From Actinomycetes bacterium (GTDB lineage: Bacteria > Actinomycetota > Actinomycetes > Mycobacteriales > Mycobacteriaceae), in NCBI GenBank assembly GCA_023461275.1, contig JAEYMI010000029.1:1-64000 (forward strand): a DNA stretch of 64,000 nucleotides. Reading direction: 5' to 3'. The position numbers were made by a program, and so were the translations under genes. Under the pieces are notes generated by a model. It was not told the DNA's origin. It ran no database searches and saw only the letters and a list, made by a program, of their open reading frames with translations. Position 1 is the first letter of the stretch; every line of letters begins with the position of its first letter. Of the stretch, positions 60,415 through 64,000 are shown one piece after another.

Positions 60415-61229
60415 CGGGGACCGTGGCAGTGGTGGGAGCGCTGAATCTCGATCAAATCGTCAGGCTCACCAGGTTTCCCGATATCGGGGAAACGGTGATG
60501 GGAAGCGGCATCTTCGAACGTCCCGGCGGTAAAGGGGGAAATCAGGCCGCCGCCGCTGCCGCACTGTGTATGACGTCGCTGATCGCGGCGGTCGGTGACG
60601 ACGAGGCCGGACTCCGGATGGTCGGTGCGCGACGCGACGAGGGGATCGACGTCACCCATGTGGTCACCGTCGATGCATCGAGCGGCCGGGCCATCATCGA
60701 GGTCGATGAGCACGGGGACAACCGGATTGTCGTCATCGCCGGCGCGAACGCGGAACTGACCGGTGCGCAGGTGGCCGGTGCGCTCGACGACATTGACCCT
60801 GATGTCGTTCTGACGCAACTGGAATCGCCGATTGAGGTCACCGAGGCGTGCGCCGAATGGGTGGCCGGGCATCGGCGTCGGCTGGTGCTCAACCCGAGTC
60901 CGGTCGCGCCGCTGGGGGCTGCGGTGCTCTCGGTCGCCGACCCGCTCGTGATCAACGAGATCGAGGCGGAGTTCTTCGAACCGGTGATCGGGACGCCGCG
61001 TTCAGTGGTCACCACGCGCGGTCCGCGGGGCGTCATCGTCTCCGATGGTGGTGTATATCAACAGATTCCGGTGCGCGAGGTGGCGGCCGCAGACACCGTC
61101 GGCGCCGGAGACGTCTTCGCCGGTACCCTGGCCGCGTTGCTGGCCGGCGGTGCCGACCTCATCGAGGCGGCCCGGGTGGCTGCCGAGACCGCCACCGAAC
61201 ACGTTGCGCTGAACAAGGATGTCGAGTAA
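60411..61229 (+). CDS. Ribokinase/PfkB-family sugar kinase
   Basis: 272 residues. PGGKGGNQAAAAAAL (38-52) and the catalytic DTVGAGDVF (Asp234) are the PfkB signatures. It transfers phosphate from ATP to a sugar or nucleoside. ATG overlaps the glycosidase stop (ATGA), so the two are one unit. The closest type by motif is ribokinase, but the length is 30 residues short of typical RbsK. Confidence 0.86.
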   Translation: MTGTVAVVGALNLDQIVRLTRFPDIGETVMGSGIFERPGGKGGNQAAAAAALCMTSLIAAVGDDEAGLRMVGARRDEGIDVTHVVTVDASSGRAIIEVDEHGDNRIVVIAGANAELTGAQVAGALDDIDPDVVLTQLESPIEVTEACAEWVAGHRRRLVLNPSPVAPLGAAVLSVADPLVINEIEAEFFEPVIGTPRSVVTTRGPRGVIVSDGGVYQQIPVREVAAADTVGAGDVFAGTLAALLAGGADLIEAARVAAETATEHVALNKDVE

Positions 61230-61259
61230 CCGCCACCCGCTGATCGAGCCGCCGTCACC

Positions 61260-61308
61260 TGATCGATTAGCCACGCGCGAGCGCAGCGAGCCCGAGGCGT
61301 ATCGAGAT
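61260..61308. repeat. REP-like element, copy 2
   Basis: Starts TGATCGATTAGCC and ends GGCGTATCGAGATC, related to 1838-1882 by the tcgattagcc / gcgtatcgaga ends. It is in the gap after the kinase gene, next to an inverted copy. Confidence 0.5.
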
Positions 61309-61324
61309 CTCCTGTCGCGGAGTC

Positions 61325-61373
61325 GGTCTCGATACGGTCCCTGTGCTATCGCTTCGGGTCCTACTCGACCAGC
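61325..61373. repeat. REP-like element, copy 3 (inverted)
   Basis: GGTCTCGATACGG ... CTACTCGACCAGC, the reverse orientation of copy 2 (61260-61308). The two face each other about 16 bp apart, a typical paired-REP layout that may act as a terminator between the convergent kinase and OPT genes. Confidence 0.5.
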
Positions 61374-61384
61374 GCCGGGTGGTG

Positions 61385-63391
61385 TCAGTTCACCGACGGT
61401 GTGCTCGGCGCGTCGGAGCTCTTGCCACCGGCGAGCTTGCTGGTCCACCGGTACAGCCAGGTGATCACCAGCGCGAACACGATGACACCGAGAACCTGTG
61501 CGCCGGTGTCCCATCCGTCGCCGATGATGGCCAGTGGACTGTCGTTGCCGGTGGCTGCGACGATCCCGGCGAAGACCACGCCATACAGGCTCTCGCCGAC
61601 GATCAGGCCGGTCGCGAGCAGGACACCCATCCGCTTCTTGCGTTCGGTGTCGCCGCTCCGCTCAGCCCACTTGTCGTAGTAGCGGCCGATGAACGCGCCC
61701 ACCGGAATGATCAGCGTCAGCGACATCGGCAGATACATACCCATCCCGACCGCCAGCGGTGGCAGCCGAAGGTTCGAGGTGGTGGCGCCCAGCACCTCGT
61801 CGATGATGATGACCACCACGCCGATTCCGGCGCCGAGAGCGATCAGCCCCCAGTCGAGGTCGCCGCCGAAGACACCCTTCACCAGCGACGACATCAGCGC
61901 GGCTTGCGGGGCTGCCAGGGCGTCGGGTCCGGCTCCGGGAGCACCCTGGAAACCGAAGGCGGTCTGCATCAGGCCGAGCACCGGCGGGACGACGACTGAG
62001 CCGAACAGCACACCGATGATCAACGCCACCTGCTGTTTCCACGGTGTGGCGCCGACCAGCTGACCGGTCTTGAGGTCCTGCAGGTTGTCGTTGGAGATGG
62101 TCGCGATGCCGAACACGATCGCTGAGGCGAACAGGGTGTATGCGATCAGCGCGTCGGTCTCCGAAGGGGTGTCGCCACTGCCGAAGACGATCTTGATCAG
62201 TAGTGCTGCCACCAGGACGACGAGGATGCCGACACCGGAGATCGGACTGTTCGACGAGCCGATCAGTCCGGCCATGTAGCCGCAGACCGCGGCGATCACC
62301 AGACCCGCCACTACGATGAAAATCAATGTGACGGTGAGGATTCCGCTCGCGCCATGCCAGATGTCGGTGTCGTGGATGAAGTCCCACAACAGCGCGAGGA
62401 TTGGCAGCAGCATCGCGATGATCACCGCACCGACGATCTGGATCGGGATGTCGCGTTCGGTGATGTCGACGGTGACACCGGAACGACGGGTGCGCGAGGC
62501 GGCCATCGCGGCCAGGATGCCGCGGGCGATCGGGACGATCAGTTTGACCAGCGTGTAGATCGCGGCGACGGCGATCGCACCGGCGCCGATGAAGCGGATC
62601 TCGTTGGAGAAGATCGAGTCGATCGCGTCGGCGATGGAGCCGGTGGTGGGAATGTCGTGCCAGGACCGGATCGGCAACATGATGAAGAACGAGATCACCA
62701 GGCCCACGAGCATCGCGATACCGACCGTGACACCCACCAGGTGCCCGACGCCGATCAGTGCCAGCGACAGGCTCGCGCCGAACATCGAGCCGCCTGCCCC
62801 GATCCGGAAATACGCAGCGATCGAGTTGCTGATCACCTTGAGCGAGGCCAGCAATGAGAACGCGGCGGCGACCACGGATCCGACGACGATGACCCGCAGA
62901 CCGCCGCGGTTCTCTTCCGCGCCGATCGTCGTATCACCGACCTTGAGCACCTCGGCGGCGGCCACACCCTCCGGATAGGGCAGGTCGGACCCGACGACGA
63001 GCGCTCGTCGCAGCGGGATGGAGTACATGACGCCGAGGATGCCGCCGGTGGCGCAGACCGCGACGGTGATCCAGTACGGGAAGCCGCTCCACCAGCCGAC
63101 CATGACCAGACCGGGGATGACGAAGATGATCGCCGACAGGGTGCCGGCCGCCGACGCGATGGTTTGGACGATGTTGTTCTCGACCACCGAATGGTTTGCG
63201 AAGTACCGCAGGATGCTCATCGAGATGACCGCGGCCGGAATGGCGGTGGCGAAGGTGAGTCCGACCTTGAGTCCCAGATAGACGTTGGCGGCGGTGAAGA
63301 CCAGGGTGATCAGGCCACCGAGGATCACGCCCCGAAGTGTCAGTTCTCTGATCGTCGGCGCAGCCGGCGTCGTCGGACTCGCTGTGGACAT
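61385..63391 (-). CDS. OPT-family oligopeptide transporter
   Basis: 668 residues, about 16 membrane helices. LRGVILGGLITLVFTAANVYLGLK is the OPT N-terminal signature, and PYPEGVAAAEVL is the conserved loop of the family. It may take up oligopeptides or metal chelates. I chose the ATG at 63391, which has GGAG upstream. The frame also allows 63403 and 63424. It is convergent with the kinase gene. Confidence 0.9.
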   Translation of the reverse strand: MSTASPTTPAAPTIRELTLRGVILGGLITLVFTAANVYLGLKVGLTFATAIPAAVISMSILRYFANHSVVENNIVQTIASAAGTLSAIIFVIPGLVMVGWWSGFPYWITVAVCATGGILGVMYSIPLRRALVVGSDLPYPEGVAAAEVLKVGDTTIGAEENRGGLRVIVVGSVVAAAFSLLASLKVISNSIAAYFRIGAGGSMFGASLSLALIGVGHLVGVTVGIAMLVGLVISFFIMLPIRSWHDIPTTGSIADAIDSIFSNEIRFIGAGAIAVAAIYTLVKLIVPIARGILAAMAASRTRRSGVTVDITERDIPIQIVGAVIIAMLLPILALLWDFIHDTDIWHGASGILTVTLIFIVVAGLVIAAVCGYMAGLIGSSNSPISGVGILVVLVAALLIKIVFGSGDTPSETDALIAYTLFASAIVFGIATISNDNLQDLKTGQLVGATPWKQQVALIIGVLFGSVVVPPVLGLMQTAFGFQGAPGAGPDALAAPQAALMSSLVKGVFGGDLDWGLIALGAGIGVVVIIIDEVLGATTSNLRLPPLAVGMGMYLPMSLTLIIPVGAFIGRYYDKWAERSGDTERKKRMGVLLATGLIVGESLYGVVFAGIVAATGNDSPLAIIGDGWDTGAQVLGVIVFALVITWLYRWTSKLAGGKSSDAPSTPSVN

Positions 63392-63539
63392 GTGCGCTCC
63401 CATCAGAGGATGCAAGGACCCCAATTCAGTGCCCGCGCTACCGGAAAGTGCTGATGTCTCACACTAGGAGCGAGGTTGGCTCCTTGCAGTGCAAATGTGC
63501 TCAATCGAAATCGTCGTGTCGTCGCGTAGGTTATGGGTT

Positions 63540-64000
63540 GTGCCTGGTGGTGAGGAAACGACGCAGCTTGTCACGGTGACCGCGGAACAGCTCTCGCGGG
63601 AGCTGAAATCGGATAATTCGCCCATCGTGCTGGATGTCCGATGGAAGCTCGGCGACGCGAGCGGTCACGACGCGTATCTCGCCGGCCACATCCCGAGCGC
63701 GGTGTTCGTCGACCTCGATACCGAGCTGGCCGCGCCACCGTCCGGCGCGCAGGGTGGTCGGCATCCGCTGCCGCCGGTCGCCGAGTTGGAGAAATCGGCC
63801 CGACGATGGGGGATCGACGTCGACTCGCCGGTGGTGGTCTATGACGATTGGGGCAACCTCGCCGCGGCACGTTTGTGGTGGCTGTTGCGCTGGGCCGGCG
63901 TCGACGATGTGCGACTCCTCGACGGCGGATGGGGTGCGTGGCGTGCGGCCGGAGGTTCGTCGTCGTCGGGCGAAGAGGTTGCTACGGCGCCGGGATCGGT
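63540..64000 (+). CDS. sseA: Thiosulfate sulfurtransferase (SseA-like), N-terminal part
   Basis: 153 residues before the window ends. VLDVRWKLGDASGHDAYLAGHIPSAVFVDLD and VVVYDDWGNLAAARLWWLLRWAGVDDVRLLDGGWGAW belong to the first rhodanese domain of a two-domain sulfurtransferase. The catalytic Cys lies in the second domain, outside the window. A TAGGTT box (63527-63532) ends eight bases before the GTG and no ribosome site is seen, so the start may be leaderless. Confidence 0.85.
   Translation, partial: MPGGEETTQLVTVTAEQLSRELKSDNSPIVLDVRWKLGDASGHDAYLAGHIPSAVFVDLDTELAAPPSGAQGGRHPLPPVAELEKSARRWGIDVDSPVVVYDDWGNLAAARLWWLLRWAGVDDVRLLDGGWGAWRAAGGSSSSGEEVATAPGS

Overview
The window is a stretch of high-GC actinobacterial chromosome. 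Gene content points to Gordonia or a close mycolate-containing relative: a latex-clearing protein with its own TetR regulator, a DUF5313 protein, a SCP2/fadD-type operon, a complete Nit1C cluster of the Mycobacterium smegmatis MSMEG_0565-0572 type, actinobacterial GTG starts and several apparent leaderless transcripts. I see no rRNA, tRNA or CRISPR array. The left edge cuts the start of an IS1595-like transposase and the right edge cuts a thiosulfate sulfurtransferase gene.

Layout. 1-3350: IS1595 fragment, AidB-like acyl-CoA dehydrogenase with a coupled TetR, and a MazEF-type toxin-antitoxin pair. 3400-8570: five-gene minus-strand operon (Zn alcohol dehydrogenase, MFS exporter, aldo/keto reductase, cupin, DUF2255) divergent from an XRE regulator, with a perfect operator between them. 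8640-14150: SCP2 protein, aldehyde dehydrogenase, alcohol dehydrogenase, acyl-CoA ligase and a TetR, which together convert an alcohol or aldehyde to acyl-CoA. 14150-16190: latex-clearing protein Lcp (rubber dioxygenase) divergent from an LcpR-like TetR. 16270-20900: LacI-controlled sugar or polyol operon with an orphan lipoprotein binding protein.

20824-29898: nine-gene Nit1C ('nitrogen starvation') cluster. It holds a glycosyltransferase, two nitrilase-superfamily proteins (one lacking catalytic residues), a GNAT-AIR-synthase fusion, a radical SAM protein, an AMP ligase, a flavin monooxygenase and two small conserved proteins. 30100-37800: diguanylate cyclase, 3-hydroxyacyl-CoA dehydrogenase, MarR, DUF5313, a YbhFSR-like ABC exporter with its TetR, and RarD.

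37880-51800: nitrogen-scavenging island for methylated amines. A tandem-duplicated dimethylamine-monooxygenase-type system is arranged A-B-C::A-B-C, with the first C fused to the second A. It is followed by Amt, a GlnT/GmaS-type ligase, GlxBCD (N-methylglutamate synthase type), a FAD amine oxidoreductase and an XRE-cupin regulator. A near-perfect tandem GlnR box, a conserved 20-bp element shared by two promoters, and a folded leader before glxD suggest nitrogen control. The likely flow is dimethylamine to methylamine, to gamma-glutamylmethylamide, to N-methylglutamate, to glutamate.

51670-64000: an unrecognised gene, a 1257-residue XRE-NTPase-WD40 protein, a small LuxR-type protein, an MFS exporter with divergent MarR, a GH13 enzyme with a ribokinase-family kinase, an OPT-family transporter and the start of sseA.
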